From positions 124,001 to 188,000 of the forward strand of contig JADJSV010000002.1 in the NCBI GenBank assembly GCA_016711505.1: a DNA stretch of 64,000 nucleotides. The letters are read 5' to 3'. Both the position numbers and the translations under genes were made by a program. The notes beneath the pieces are model-generated. The model ran no database searches. It saw nothing but the letters and a program-made list of their open reading frames with translations, and was not told the origin of the DNA. The stretch is from Bacteroidota bacterium. Lineage in GTDB: Bacteria > Bacteroidota > Bacteroidia > AKYH767-A > 2013-40CM-41-45. Shown here one piece after another: positions 27,721-37,054 of the stretch; position 1 is the stretch's first letter, and each line of letters starts with the position of its first letter.

Positions 27721-28548
27721 ATGTCACAGTTAAAAAGCAAATTTGAAAAGGATGGTTTCCTTGTAATGAAGGATTTTTACTCTGCAGATCAGTGCAATGC
27801 TTTGATCAGACGAGCGAATGAAATTTCAAATCATTATGAATTCAATGGAGGAGGTTCTGTCTTTCAAACAACAGATCAATCTAGAACAACAGATGAATAT
27901 TTTTTAGAAAGCGGAAATAATATTTCTTTCTTTTTTGAAAAGGATGCATTTGATAAAAGCGGAAAATTAATAAACAGTGTTGAAAAATCTTTCAATAAGA
28001 TCGGACATGCCTTGCATGATCTTGATGATACCTTCAATGAGTTTTCAAGGTCAACAAAACTAAAAGATCTTTCAACTGAATTGGGTTATGGCAATCACCA
28101 TTTGATTCAGTCGATGTTCATATTCAAACATGCAAAGATCGGTGGAGTAGTAGATGTCCACCAGGATTCAACTTTCTTATATACAGTACCGGATTCATGT
28201 ATTGGTTATTGGTTTGCATTGGAGGATGCAACGATCGATAATGGATGCTTGTGGGCAAAACCCGGCGGACATAATACAACATTACGCTCCAGATTTAAAC
28301 GTAAACCCGGCGGCGGAACAGAAATGGAAATTTTAAATGATGCACCTTTTTCACTCGAAGGTATGATTCCACTTGAAGTAAAAAAAGGAACGTGCATTGT
28401 CCTGCATGGTTTGCTACCACACTATAGTCTACCCAACACAAGTGGTAAAGCCCGGCCTGCATACTCGATCCACACAATCGACCCTAATATGTACTACCCT
28501 GAAGATAATTGGTTACAAAGGAATGGAACAGATCTTCGAGGATTTTGA
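27721..28548 (+). CDS. Phytanoyl-CoA dioxygenase (PhyH) family protein
   Basis: 275 residues of the Fe(II)/2-oxoglutarate dioxygenase PhyH family. The N-terminus FEKDGFLVMKDFYSADQCNAL is typical. Iron ligands are His and Asp in VDVHQDSTFLY (about 141-151) and a distal His in LHGLLPHYSLPNTS, followed by the 2-oxoglutarate-binding Arg in GKARPAYSIH. Most family members hydroxylate small lipids or natural products. It is transcribed divergently from the carotenoid operon; a role in pigment modification is possible but not shown. Confidence 0.88.
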   Translation: MSQLKSKFEKDGFLVMKDFYSADQCNALIRRANEISNHYEFNGGGSVFQTTDQSRTTDEYFLESGNNISFFFEKDAFDKSGKLINSVEKSFNKIGHALHDLDDTFNEFSRSTKLKDLSTELGYGNHHLIQSMFIFKHAKIGGVVDVHQDSTFLYTVPDSCIGYWFALEDATIDNGCLWAKPGGHNTTLRSRFKRKPGGGTEMEILNDAPFSLEGMIPLEVKKGTCIVLHGLLPHYSLPNTSGKARPAYSIHTIDPNMYYPEDNWLQRNGTDLRGF

Positions 28549-28624
28549 GTTGCCGGCATCCAATCTTAAAATGATATTTATTTATATAGCAAGAGAATAC
28601 TTCGCCTAGAAAAATAATTTCGAA

Positions 28625-28860
28625 AACTGTACTGTACACTCTCTGCTCACTCTCTCGCACTGTTCACTCTCTGTTCACTCAAACTCTCACTCTCTCGCAC
28701 TGTTCACTCTCTGCTCTCTCACACTGCTCACTCTCTCGCACTATTCACTCTCTGTTCACTCACACTCTCACTCTCTCGCACTGTTCACTCTCTGCTCTCT
28801 CACACTGCTCACTCTCTCGCACTGCTCACTCTCTGCTCACTCACACTGCTCACTCACACT
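28625..28860. repeat. CT-rich degenerate tandem repeat (CACTCTCTGCT-like)
   Basis: About 235 bp made of variants of CACTCTCTGCT, TCTCGCACTG and TTCACTCTC. A higher-order period of about 80 bp is visible, comparing 28683 onward with 28763 onward. The strand is nearly free of G-rich words. It ends just before tRNA-Arg. No coding potential is credible here. Confidence 0.85.
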
Positions 28861-28868
28861 GAATAGCG

Positions 28869-28940
28869 TGGTCTCACCAGGAATCGAACCTGGATCTGAG
28901 GTTTCGGAAACCTATATATTATCCGTTATACTATGAGACC
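28869..28940 (-). tRNA. tRNA-Arg (anticodon CCG)
   Basis: The minus strand folds as a tRNA: acceptor GGTCTCA pairs with TGAGACC, D-arm GTAT/ATAT, anticodon loop TTCCGAA giving CCG, T-arm CCAGG-TTCGATT-CCTGG and discriminator A. No CCA is encoded. The anticodon stem has one mismatch at its outer pair. Confidence 0.92.
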
Positions 28941-28971
28941 AGTTATACTAATATAATTTAAAGGAAGTGTT

Positions 28972-30279
28972 TTACTTCGCCCGGAAATAAATATTTACCG
29001 GCGCACCGATGAAATCGAATCTTTCACGTAATTTGTTTTCCAGAAAACGGGCATACGATTCATTTACATACTGCGGCAGGTTACAGAAAAATGCAAACTG
29101 CGGCGTATGTGTTGGGAGCTGTGTTACGTATTTTATTTTTACATACTTACCTTTTACAGTTCCCGGCGGGTAACGTTCTATCAATGGTAAAAAGAAGTCG
29201 TTCAATTCTGAAGTCTTGATTTTTTTTGCACGATTTTCATATACCTGAACTGCAACTTCCAAGGCTCTGTGTACACGCTGCTTTTCATGAACAGATGTAA
29301 ACAGGATTGGAATGTCAGTCCATGGCGCAGTCTTCGCAAGAATTTTATCTGTATATTCTTTTGTCGACAAACTTGTTTTCTCTTCAACAAGATCCCATTT
29401 ATTGATAATGAAAACAACTCCTTTATTATTTTTTTCAATCAACCTGAAGATTGCAAGATCTTGCGCATTCAGTCCTTGTGTAGCATCGATCATGAGCAGA
29501 CATACATCAGCTTCTTCAATTGCACGGATAGAACGAAGAACAGAATAAAATTCAAGATCTTCTTTCACTCTGGCTTTTCTTCTTACTCCTGCAGTATCAA
29601 CAAGAACGAAATCATGTCCGTATTTGGAATAACGTTGATGTACCGGATCACGTGTTGTTCCTGCCATCGGAGTAACGATACTTCTGTTCTCACCGATAAG
29701 CATATTGAGCAACGACGACTTTCCAACATTTGGTTGTCCTATGATAGCGAAACGAGGCAAGCCTTCTGTTTCATCAACGAATTCTTTTGGTAATACCTCA
29801 ACTAATGCATCAAGCAATTCACCGGTACCGCTTCCGTTAATAGAAGAGATACAATAAGGATCACCCAATCCGAATTTATAGAACACTGCTGACTGAGCAA
29901 TCCGTTGTGGATTGTCAACTTTGTTTGCAACGACAAAACATTTCTTTCCACTCTTGCGAATCATTTTTGCAACAGCATCATCAAGATCAGTAATTCCCGA
30001 TTCAACATCAACGACGAATAAAAGAATATCAGCTTCTTCCACAGCAAACATTACCTGCTCGCGGATCATATCTTCAAATTCATCGTCAGATCCACGGACA
30101 TATCCGCCGGTGTCGATCACAGAAAACTGTTTACCGATCCACTCCGCATGGCCATAATGACGGTCACGGGTAACACCACTTTGTTCGTCTACAATGGCAG
30201 ACCGGGTTTCGGTCAAACGATTAAATAACGTCGATTTTCCGACATTTGGCCTTCCTACTATTCCTACAATTGTTGACAT
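28972..30279 (-). CDS. der: Ribosome assembly GTPase Der (EngA)
   Basis: 435 residues with two tandem G domains: G1 motifs GRPNVGKSTL (about 7-16) and GQPNVGKSSLL (about 180-190), G3 DTGGYV and DTAGVRR, and NKVDN and NKWDL as G4 motifs. The C-terminal KH-like domain ends GAPVNIYFRAK, as in other Der proteins. Der is essential for 50S subunit maturation. A promoter candidate lies at 30364-30394. Confidence 0.97.
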   Translation of the reverse strand: MSTIVGIVGRPNVGKSTLFNRLTETRSAIVDEQSGVTRDRHYGHAEWIGKQFSVIDTGGYVRGSDDEFEDMIREQVMFAVEEADILLFVVDVESGITDLDDAVAKMIRKSGKKCFVVANKVDNPQRIAQSAVFYKFGLGDPYCISSINGSGTGELLDALVEVLPKEFVDETEGLPRFAIIGQPNVGKSSLLNMLIGENRSIVTPMAGTTRDPVHQRYSKYGHDFVLVDTAGVRRKARVKEDLEFYSVLRSIRAIEEADVCLLMIDATQGLNAQDLAIFRLIEKNNKGVVFIINKWDLVEEKTSLSTKEYTDKILAKTAPWTDIPILFTSVHEKQRVHRALEVAVQVYENRAKKIKTSELNDFFLPLIERYPPGTVKGKYVKIKYVTQLPTHTPQFAFFCNLPQYVNESYARFLENKLRERFDFIGAPVNIYFRAK

Positions 30280-30363
30280 TTTCGTAATTCTTTATTCAGC
30301 CAATCGCTAAAACACTCTAAACTAAACACTTAGCTGAACGGTATGCTTTTACTGATTTAGGCG

Positions 30364-30394
30364 CGAAGGTAACCTATTTAGGGATATGACTCAA
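30364..30394 (-). promoter_or_regulatory. Candidate promoter of der
   Basis: On the minus strand TTG (30394-30392), a 20-bp spacer and TACCTTCG (30371-30364), one mismatch from TAnnTTTG. The predicted leader is about 80 nt. Confidence 0.4.
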
Positions 30395-30505
30395 GTCAAA
30401 TCTTGAATGGAAAAAATGCTGAAATTTTGATGTAAGGAGTAAGATTTAAAAGCAAATGTGAAAATTGTAGTGAATCAGAAAATCAATCCGATGATTGGTA
30501 AAAAC

Positions 30506-30533
30506 AAAAAAGGGCCGCAATTGCAGCCCTTTA
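30506..30533 (-). terminator. Rho-independent terminator for the DNA repair operon
   Basis: Read on the minus strand: AAAGGGCTGC-AATT-GCGGCCCTTTTTT, an almost perfect stem with one mismatch and a T-run. It lies 217 bp after the pdeM stop, so that operon probably ends here. Confidence 0.75.
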
Positions 30534-30749
30534 ATTTGCGATTCCTTTGTGTGGGTTATCGCAGTACCAAATCCCCAATGAAGGTATTCAGTATTACATT
30601 GAATGTGTATGTGAAGACTGTGGGTCAGCCACAATTACGAATGCAATATAAAATTAAAGTGTGAATGTTTTTTATTTCGAAAAAAAAATCTATTCAAAAA
30701 ATATTTAGTGTGTAAAAATTTCAACAACATTATAGTTGTCAAAAATTAG

Positions 30750-31397
30750 TTATGGCTTAAACATGATTACTTCTGAGTTTGCGATCAGATAAAAAATTTC
30801 TGCTTCATATTTTGTCATATTGAAACCGCCGGTAAAAACTCCAAAGCCCGGCAAGATCATCTGATCAGATCTGTATACAAAGCATGGAAGACGTAGCGAT
30901 TGACGTGCTGATTCAAGTGTGAATACCGGATGAACATGACCACAGAAAGAAAATACACTGTGATCCGGTTCTTCATTCGGAAAATGACAAAACCTGAAAT
31001 CTCCTTCTTTCATTTCTCCTGAAACAGGATTGATTCCATGATCAATAAATTCCTGTTTAGATATAAGGTCATGATTACCCAGTATAAGTATCATTTCTAC
31101 ACGTGAGTGCGTCTTTCTCCAGGAAGTAAATAAATGCCATTCAATATTCATTCGGTGATGAAAAAGATCGCCAAGGAAAATAATTCTTTCACAATTAAAT
31201 TTCTCGATCAGGTGATCAAGTCGAATGAAATTTTCATTAATAGCTCCTGTCGGAATTGCAATTCCTTCTTTCCTGAAATGAGAAATTTTCCCCAGATGAA
31301 CATCGCTTATCAGCAGAGTGTTTTTTTCTTTCCACCAGATTGCTTTTTCCGGCAGCAAATGAAATTTATTATTTTTTATTTCAACTATCTCCACCAT
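30750..31397 (-). CDS. pdeM: Ligase-associated DNA repair metallophosphoesterase PdeM
   Basis: 215 residues with a full set of calcineurin-like phosphoesterase motifs: SDVHLGK, FLGDLFHH, LGNHDL and CGHVHPVF. In the ligase-associated DNA repair cluster this protein is a manganese-dependent endonuclease (MPE/PdeM). Its start overlaps the helicase gene by 17 bp, and it is the last gene of the four-gene operon. Confidence 0.93.
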   Translation of the reverse strand: MVEIVEIKNNKFHLLPEKAIWWKEKNTLLISDVHLGKISHFRKEGIAIPTGAINENFIRLDHLIEKFNCERIIFLGDLFHHRMNIEWHLFTSWRKTHSRVEMILILGNHDLISKQEFIDHGINPVSGEMKEGDFRFCHFPNEEPDHSVFSFCGHVHPVFTLESARQSLRLPCFVYRSDQMILPGFGVFTGGFNMTKYEAEIFYLIANSEVIMFKP

Positions 31398-33834
31398 ACT
31401 GCCTGATCATTTTTTTAACTCTGTCTTCAAGTTTTTCCGAAGTAAGTTGTTCTCTTAATCGGTCTACTAAGATCGGAAAAGCAAATGGACTTGGCTTTTC
31501 GGGATTTTGAAAAATATAATTTTGCGAGCTTATACGTTCTAATGCGCGTCTGAGTCGTTGTTCTTCAAGCTGAAAATCTAAAACCTCCTGATATGCCTGT
31601 CTTATAAAAAGATTATTCTTTTCATAATCACGGAGTACTTCATACAATAGGGAAGAAGATGCCTGCAAGTGTTTTGTCTTTACCTGCTTTCCCGGAAATC
31701 CATTAAATACCATTCCGGAGATAGAAGCGATCTCACGAAACTTTCGTTTTGCCATCTCTGTTGAGTTCATACTTTTTTGAATATCATCAAGCAATCCCAA
31801 CGTTGTAAAAAGATCATTTTCTTCAAGTAATTCCTTTATGTCAATAAATGTATCACTAAGCAATTCAAATCCGTAATCATTCATAGCAATGGAAAAACTG
31901 ATCTTGTGAAAAAGGCTTATTCGATAGGCAAGCAATGCTGCCATTCCTTCATGTACAAGTCTTCCTTCAAAAGGAAAAAAGAAAATGTGGTATCCTTCTC
32001 TTGATTTGATCATTTCAATCAGAAATTCTGATTCGGAAGGAATGGAAGAGCGTTCTTGCTGAACTTTAAGAAGTGGTTCTATCTTTAAAATTTCCGGCTC
32101 GTTTCTTTTGTTCTCTTTTACGTCTGAAAGAATTTCTCTGATATATGCAGATAGTTGTGACGATAATGGCATTCTTCCTCCCAACCATTGAGGTACAATT
32201 CCTTTTTTGTTTTCAGATTTTCTTACAGTAACGGTCATCTCTCTGATCCGGAGAAATTCTACGCTGATTCCCGAAAACCAAAAAATATCTTCGGGCTTTA
32301 ATCGGCTGATAAAGGATTCTTCTATGGATCCAAGATATTTGCCATGCTGAAATTTCACTCTTAAACTTGCATCTGATACAATTGTTCCCATGCTTAACCG
32401 ATGCCTCATAGCAATTTTTCTTTCCTTGACTTTAAAAATCCCATCTTCAATTTCGACTTTTTTGAATTCATCATATGCAAGTAAAGATGCGCTTCCTCTT
32501 GTAATATATCCTAAGATCCATTCCCATTCTGTTCGTTCAAGAAACTGGAAAGAATAAACATTTTTAATTTCGTCAAACAGTTCAGCTTCTTTGAAGCCGT
32601 CGCCGGTTGCCAAAGTAACAAGCCACTGTGCTAATACATCAAAAGCATTCATGACCGGCACGCGCGATTCAATTAATTTATGAATGACTCCTTCACGCAA
32701 GGCTACAGCTTCGATCAGTTCCAGTGAGTGTGTTGGAGTGAAATAAATAATACTCGGTTGTCCGGGCTGATGACCGCTTCTGCCTGCACGCTGAATGAAA
32801 CGTGATACACTCTTCGGACTTCCGACTTGTATCACACATTCGACCGGACGAAAATCTACACCGAGATCAAGACTGGAAGTACAGATCACCAGTTGCAATT
32901 TACCTGTATGCAAAGCTTCTTCAACCCAGTTTCTCATTTCTCTGTCAATGGATCCATGATGTAAAGCCATGATACCTGCGAAGTCCGGATATTTTTCAAG
33001 AATGGTACGATACCAGATCTCTGTCTGCGAACGGGTATTTGTAAAAAGCAGAGTAGTCTTGTAATTTTTTACAACAGCAACAACTTTGTCGATTAAATTA
33101 ATCCCAAGATGTCCGGCCCATGGTAATGTTTCTACTTTATCAGGAAGAATACTGACAATAGAAATTTTCTTTTCTTCATTCGCTCTAATGATTATTTTAT
33201 TAGATACAGGATAATTCATTCCTAACAAAACATCCGATGCTTGTTCCAGATTTCCGATGGTTGCGGAAATCCCCCAGATCTGGAACTGAAGTTTTTTAAG
33301 TCGTGAAAGCGCAAGTTCAGTTTGTGTCCCTCGTTTACTTCCCAGAAGTTCATGCCATTCATCAGCAACAACAACTTTCAGGTTTGCAAATATTTTTTGC
33401 GTTTCTTTTTGCGTAAACAGCAAATGCAGACTTTCGGGAGTAATGATCAACGCTTCAGGCATCAGTTTTTTCTGACTCGCTTTTTCTTTTTGTGCAGTGT
33501 CGCCGGTTCGGATTCCGATTTTCCATGGCATCCCAATCTGATCGCATGCATCCTGTAAATTTCTCTGAATGTCTTTTGCTAATGCTCTCAATGGAGTAAT
33601 CCAGATAACTTGTAATCCTTTTTGTTCTGCCTTGGGAAGTTTTTGCCATTCATCAAAATATTTAACCATGATCGGAAACCACAGTGCATAGGTTTTCCCG
33701 CTTCCGGTTGGTGCATTGAGGATTCCACTTTTACCTTCTATGAATGCATCAAGAGTTTCTTTCTGGAAGTTTGCCATCTTCCATTTTTTCTCCCGAAGCC
33801 ACTTTTTTATTCTTTCTTCTCCGGTGAGATTCAT
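31381..33834 (-). CDS. Ligase-associated DNA repair DEXH helicase (Lhr-like)
   Basis: 817 residues. Walker A is APTGSGKTYALW (about 40-51), the DEXH box is VVADEWHELLGSKRGTQTE, and later motifs include SATIGNLEQ, CTSSLDLGVDF and QRAGRSGHQPGQPS. The C-terminal half matches the Lhr-core winged-helix and beta-barrel region. Lhr-type proteins are 3'-5' single-strand translocases. This shorter version is the one encoded with an ATP-dependent ligase, an MBL exonuclease and PdeM. It overlaps the ligase gene by 4 bp, indicating translational coupling. Confidence 0.95.
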   Translation of the reverse strand: MNLTGEERIKKWLREKKWKMANFQKETLDAFIEGKSGILNAPTGSGKTYALWFPIMVKYFDEWQKLPKAEQKGLQVIWITPLRALAKDIQRNLQDACDQIGMPWKIGIRTGDTAQKEKASQKKLMPEALIITPESLHLLFTQKETQKIFANLKVVVADEWHELLGSKRGTQTELALSRLKKLQFQIWGISATIGNLEQASDVLLGMNYPVSNKIIIRANEEKKISIVSILPDKVETLPWAGHLGINLIDKVVAVVKNYKTTLLFTNTRSQTEIWYRTILEKYPDFAGIMALHHGSIDREMRNWVEEALHTGKLQLVICTSSLDLGVDFRPVECVIQVGSPKSVSRFIQRAGRSGHQPGQPSIIYFTPTHSLELIEAVALREGVIHKLIESRVPVMNAFDVLAQWLVTLATGDGFKEAELFDEIKNVYSFQFLERTEWEWILGYITRGSASLLAYDEFKKVEIEDGIFKVKERKIAMRHRLSMGTIVSDASLRVKFQHGKYLGSIEESFISRLKPEDIFWFSGISVEFLRIREMTVTVRKSENKKGIVPQWLGGRMPLSSQLSAYIREILSDVKENKRNEPEILKIEPLLKVQQERSSIPSESEFLIEMIKSREGYHIFFFPFEGRLVHEGMAALLAYRISLFHKISFSIAMNDYGFELLSDTFIDIKELLEENDLFTTLGLLDDIQKSMNSTEMAKRKFREIASISGMVFNGFPGKQVKTKHLQASSSLLYEVLRDYEKNNLFIRQAYQEVLDFQLEEQRLRRALERISSQNYIFQNPEKPSPFAFPILVDRLREQLTSEKLEDRVKKMIRQYGGDS

Positions 33835-35429
33835 AAAATTTCTGCTTGCTTCAAAAGTGTCTGTAGATTTTCAAGGGTGTCCGCTTCTTCAGCAGGCTTA
33901 TCTTTTCTCCATCTTAAGATTCTGGGAAATCGAACTGCTATTCCTGATTTATGTCGTGACGATGCATTGATTCCTTCAAATCCGATTTCAAAAACCAGTT
34001 CAGCCTTTACTGTTCTGACCGGACCAAATTTCTCTAAAGTATTTTGTTTAATAAATCTGTCGACCTGAGTGATCTCTTCATCTGTTAATCCTGAATAAGC
34101 TTTAGCAAAGGGCACAAGTTTATTTTCTGACCACACAGCAAAGGTGTAATCGGTGTAAAGTTCAGCTCGGCGGCCATGACCTTTTTGTGCATAGATTAAA
34201 ACTGCATCGACAGACAATGGATCGATCTTCCATTTCCACCAATCGCCTTTTTTTCTGCCTGTCTGATAAGTTGCGGATTTTCGTTTGATCATGAATCCTT
34301 CCGCTGCATTCAGTCGTGATTGGCTATGTAATTCTTTTAATTCATTCCAATGTGAAAATTGCAGTAACGGTGAAAGATGAAAATACTTTGCATCTTTTTT
34401 ATCTGTATGTAATTGCTCTAACAATTGTCTTCTCTCAGATTGCGGCAATGTTCTGACATCTTTATGTTCTGATTCAAGGATGTCGTAAACAATAAAAGCA
34501 ACCGGAGCATCAGCCATGATTTTCTTTGTAATATTTTTTCTTCCGATCCTCGTTTGAAGTAAATTGAAAGGAAGTGGACGATCATCAGCATATGAAACAA
34601 TTTCTCCATCTAAGACTGTTCCATTTTCAAGAGTGTCTTTGAGAAAATGCAACTCCGGAAATTTGTCTGTTGCAAGTTCTTCACCTCTTGTCCAGATAAA
34701 TAATTCGTCATTTCTTTTAATGATCTGTGATCGTATCCCATCCCATTTCCATTCTGCAGTCCATTCATTGGCATTTCCTAATTCTTCCGGACCATTTTCA
34801 ATTGGGTATGCTAAATAATATGGATATGGTCGTGAAAAATCAATCATGGTCTCATCACCTGTTAATTCTGAAAATGTGACAGACTGCGGATCCCAGTTTC
34901 CCATAAGTTTATGAGAGATCATTCCGGGCTCTACATTTGCCAGGTCAGCCAAGGCACGAACGATCAATGTTTGTGAAACACCGATCCTGAAACTTCCCAT
35001 GATCACTTTGTTAAAAACAAAAATTTCGTATCGGGTAAGTTCTTTCCAGCTTTGTTTAATGAACTCTTTCTTTTCTTCGTCTGATTTATTTTTGATTGAT
35101 AAAAGCAATTCAAACCAATATGCTAATGAGTTTGAATTTTTTGTTTCTGTGTATTGCGGGATTATCAATGAAACCGTTTCACCCAGATCACCGACTGAAT
35201 TATAACTTTCTGCAAAAAGCCATTCCGGAATTCCGGATTCTTCTTTTGCACATTCTCTTAAAAGCGCACTTTTGATTTTGAAAGAAGGTCTTCTGCCGGT
35301 GAATAGAGCTAATGCCCAGATCTTATCTTTTTCATCTGCTGTTTCGAAATAACTTTTTATTGCAACAAGTTTTTCAATCGTCTTATTGGTGCGGTCTAAG
35401 GAAAGGAATAAATTTGCAAAATCTCTCAT
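33831..35429 (-). CDS. Ligase-associated ATP-dependent DNA ligase
   Basis: 532 residues. The N-terminal DNA-binding domain precedes the nucleotidyltransferase core with the adenylation motif EWKWDGIR, nucleophile Lys228. Downstream are LDGEIVSY (motif III-like), EGFMIKRKSATYQTGRKKGDWWKWK (motifs IV-V) and RFPRILRWRKDK near the C-terminus. It seals nicks using ATP, unlike the essential NAD-dependent LigA. It overlaps the exonuclease gene by 4 bp. Confidence 0.95.
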   Translation of the reverse strand: MRDFANLFLSLDRTNKTIEKLVAIKSYFETADEKDKIWALALFTGRRPSFKIKSALLRECAKEESGIPEWLFAESYNSVGDLGETVSLIIPQYTETKNSNSLAYWFELLLSIKNKSDEEKKEFIKQSWKELTRYEIFVFNKVIMGSFRIGVSQTLIVRALADLANVEPGMISHKLMGNWDPQSVTFSELTGDETMIDFSRPYPYYLAYPIENGPEELGNANEWTAEWKWDGIRSQIIKRNDELFIWTRGEELATDKFPELHFLKDTLENGTVLDGEIVSYADDRPLPFNLLQTRIGRKNITKKIMADAPVAFIVYDILESEHKDVRTLPQSERRQLLEQLHTDKKDAKYFHLSPLLQFSHWNELKELHSQSRLNAAEGFMIKRKSATYQTGRKKGDWWKWKIDPLSVDAVLIYAQKGHGRRAELYTDYTFAVWSENKLVPFAKAYSGLTDEEITQVDRFIKQNTLEKFGPVRTVKAELVFEIGFEGINASSRHKSGIAVRFPRILRWRKDKPAEEADTLENLQTLLKQAEIL

Positions 35430-36445
35430 ACGTTTTCCTGAAACTGTTCCTGATCTTTTTCTTCTGTTGAACCATACATTGTTGACACTTCTGCAGCAGT
35501 GATTCCATTTTCATTCAGCCATTTTGAAAAAACGTCTGTTGACCCATGGGTAACGAAAACACTTTCAGCACCACATTCTTTTACTGCTTTGTTTAATTCA
35601 TTCCAGTCTGCATGATCACTTAAAATAAATCCTCTGTCGATTGCTCTTCTGTTCTTTGCGCCTCTTACTGCCATCCATCCTGAACAGTATCCGATACTAT
35701 AAGGTGTAAATTTTTTCAGCCATGGTGTATTATCTGCCGAAGGTGGAGCAACTACAAGGGACTTTTGAAAAAGTTTTTTGTCCATTTCTTTTGTTACAAG
35801 AGTGAGTTCAGGTAAATTGTATCCGGCTTTGCGCAAAGTTTCATTTACAGTATAAATAGCACCGTGTGCATAGATTGGTTCATCGGGTAAATTCAGATTG
35901 TGAAGAATTCGTTGCATTTTGCCTAGTGAGTATCCCATCAGAATACTTGTCTTGCCATTGGATTTATTCAAAGAAATCCATTCTTCTATTTCACTGAATA
36001 CCTCTTGTTGTGGCTTCCATTTATAAATTGGTAAGCCAAACGTTGACTCGGTGATGAAAGTATTGCAACGAACACTTTCAAATGGCATGCAGAATTTGTC
36101 GTCTTCAAGTTTATAATCGCCCGAAGCAACCCATACATCACCTTTGTGTTCAACGCGGATCTGTGCGGACCCGATGATATGTCCTGCCGGATGTAGTGTG
36201 ATCTTGACTCCATTGATAAAAATCGGTTCATTATATTCAACAGTTTGCAGGGAAATATCTGCACCCAGCCGTAATCGGAGAATTGGTTCACTTTCTCTAT
36301 GGGCTAAGTAATGTTTGCATCCACTCCGTGCATGGTCACTATGCGCATGTGTAATGATTGCCCTGTCGACAGGTTGCCATGGATCAATGTGAATGTCGGC
36401 TGCTGCACAGTAAATACTTTTTCCTGTAAATTGTAATAAAGACAT
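35426..36445 (-). CDS. Ligase-associated DNA repair exonuclease (metallo-beta-lactamase fold)
   Basis: 339 residues. Metal-binding motifs of the beta-lactamase/CPSF nuclease fold are ITHAHSDHARSG (about 31-42), HPAGHIIGSAQI and SDHADWNEL. The beta-CASP-like part follows. In this repair cluster the protein (Exo) processes DNA ends. It is the first gene of the operon Exo-Lig-Lhr-PdeM, transcribed on the minus strand, all overlapping. The start ATG 36445 gives MSLLQFTGKSIYCAAADIHID. Confidence 0.93.
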   Translation of the reverse strand: MSLLQFTGKSIYCAAADIHIDPWQPVDRAIITHAHSDHARSGCKHYLAHRESEPILRLRLGADISLQTVEYNEPIFINGVKITLHPAGHIIGSAQIRVEHKGDVWVASGDYKLEDDKFCMPFESVRCNTFITESTFGLPIYKWKPQQEVFSEIEEWISLNKSNGKTSILMGYSLGKMQRILHNLNLPDEPIYAHGAIYTVNETLRKAGYNLPELTLVTKEMDKKLFQKSLVVAPPSADNTPWLKKFTPYSIGYCSGWMAVRGAKNRRAIDRGFILSDHADWNELNKAVKECGAESVFVTHGSTDVFSKWLNENGITAAEVSTMYGSTEEKDQEQFQENV

Positions 36446-36554
36446 GATCTGAGTAATGCAAATAGTGTAGCATTATTAAAGTGTCATAGAATTAACAATT
36501 GAAAGTGAAAAAAGTTGTTTTTTGGGGGAATTAATTACTCAAGGTTTCTGGATT

Positions 36555-36585
36555 TTTGTAGATTTGCATTTCTAATTTATATTTG
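36555..36585 (+). promoter_or_regulatory. Promoter of the metal-binding protein gene
   Basis: TTTG (36555-36558), a 19-bp spacer and TATATTTG (36578-36585), a full match to the Bacteroidota consensus. The start codon is 26 bp further on. Confidence 0.6.
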
Positions 36586-36610
36586 AGAGGTTATTGTAAA
36601 ATCGTTAAGC

Positions 36611-36979
36611 ATGATAAAAATTCCTGTAAGAAAAACAATTCCGATTTTCTTTTTGATTTTGTTGATCGCTTTTTCGAATCAACTGATTGGTTCTGAAAAA
36701 TCAAAAACAATAATAATAAAGACTGCAATTTATTGTGATCATTGCAAAGAGTGTGAAAGTTGTGGTGGAAAGATTCAACGCGATCTGTCATTTGACAAAG
36801 GAATATTACAAGTAGATCTTGATGAAAAAGAGATGACAATTACTGTGAAATACAATCCTTCTAAAACAAATCCTGATGAAATCCGAAAAAGGATTTCAAT
36901 GTATGGCTTCGATGCAGATTCAGTAAAGGCAGACGCCGGTGCAGTGGCTAAACTGGATGATTGTTGTTTAAAGAAGTAG
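36611..36979 (+). CDS. Secreted heavy-metal-associated (HMA-like) protein, Cys-rich
   Basis: 122 residues. A signal peptide covers about residues 1-27 (hydrophobic IPIFFLILLIAF). The mature protein has an HMA/MerP-type ferredoxin-like fold with a cysteine cluster CDHCKECESC (Cys42, 45, 48, 51) in the place of the usual GMxCxxC, then GKIQRDLSFDKGI and the strand VKYNPSKTNPDEIRKRI. The C-terminus ends DDCCLKK with two more cysteines. It probably binds copper, zinc or similar metals in the periplasm. It stands alone, divergent from the repair operon. Confidence 0.8.
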   Translation: MIKIPVRKTIPIFFLILLIAFSNQLIGSEKSKTIIIKTAIYCDHCKECESCGGKIQRDLSFDKGILQVDLDEKEMTITVKYNPSKTNPDEIRKRISMYGFDADSVKADAGAVAKLDDCCLKK

Positions 36980-37054
36980 AATTCTCTATCATAGTATTTA
37001 GCTTGAACTTTCCCTGATAATTTCATGATCCTTAAAGATGTTTTAGTTATGCAA

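Larger units (their letters stand above)
30280..30749. other. Intergenic region between der and pdeM
   Basis: 470 bp containing the der promoter candidate and a hairpin terminator at 30506-30533. Short frames exist on both strands (for example 30458-30664 plus and 30446-30634 minus), but neither looks like a known protein or has supporting signals. Confidence 0.4.

Noticed and set aside
30446..30664. Short frames on both strands between der and pdeM
   Set aside because: No recognisable protein; both overlap the terminator hairpin.
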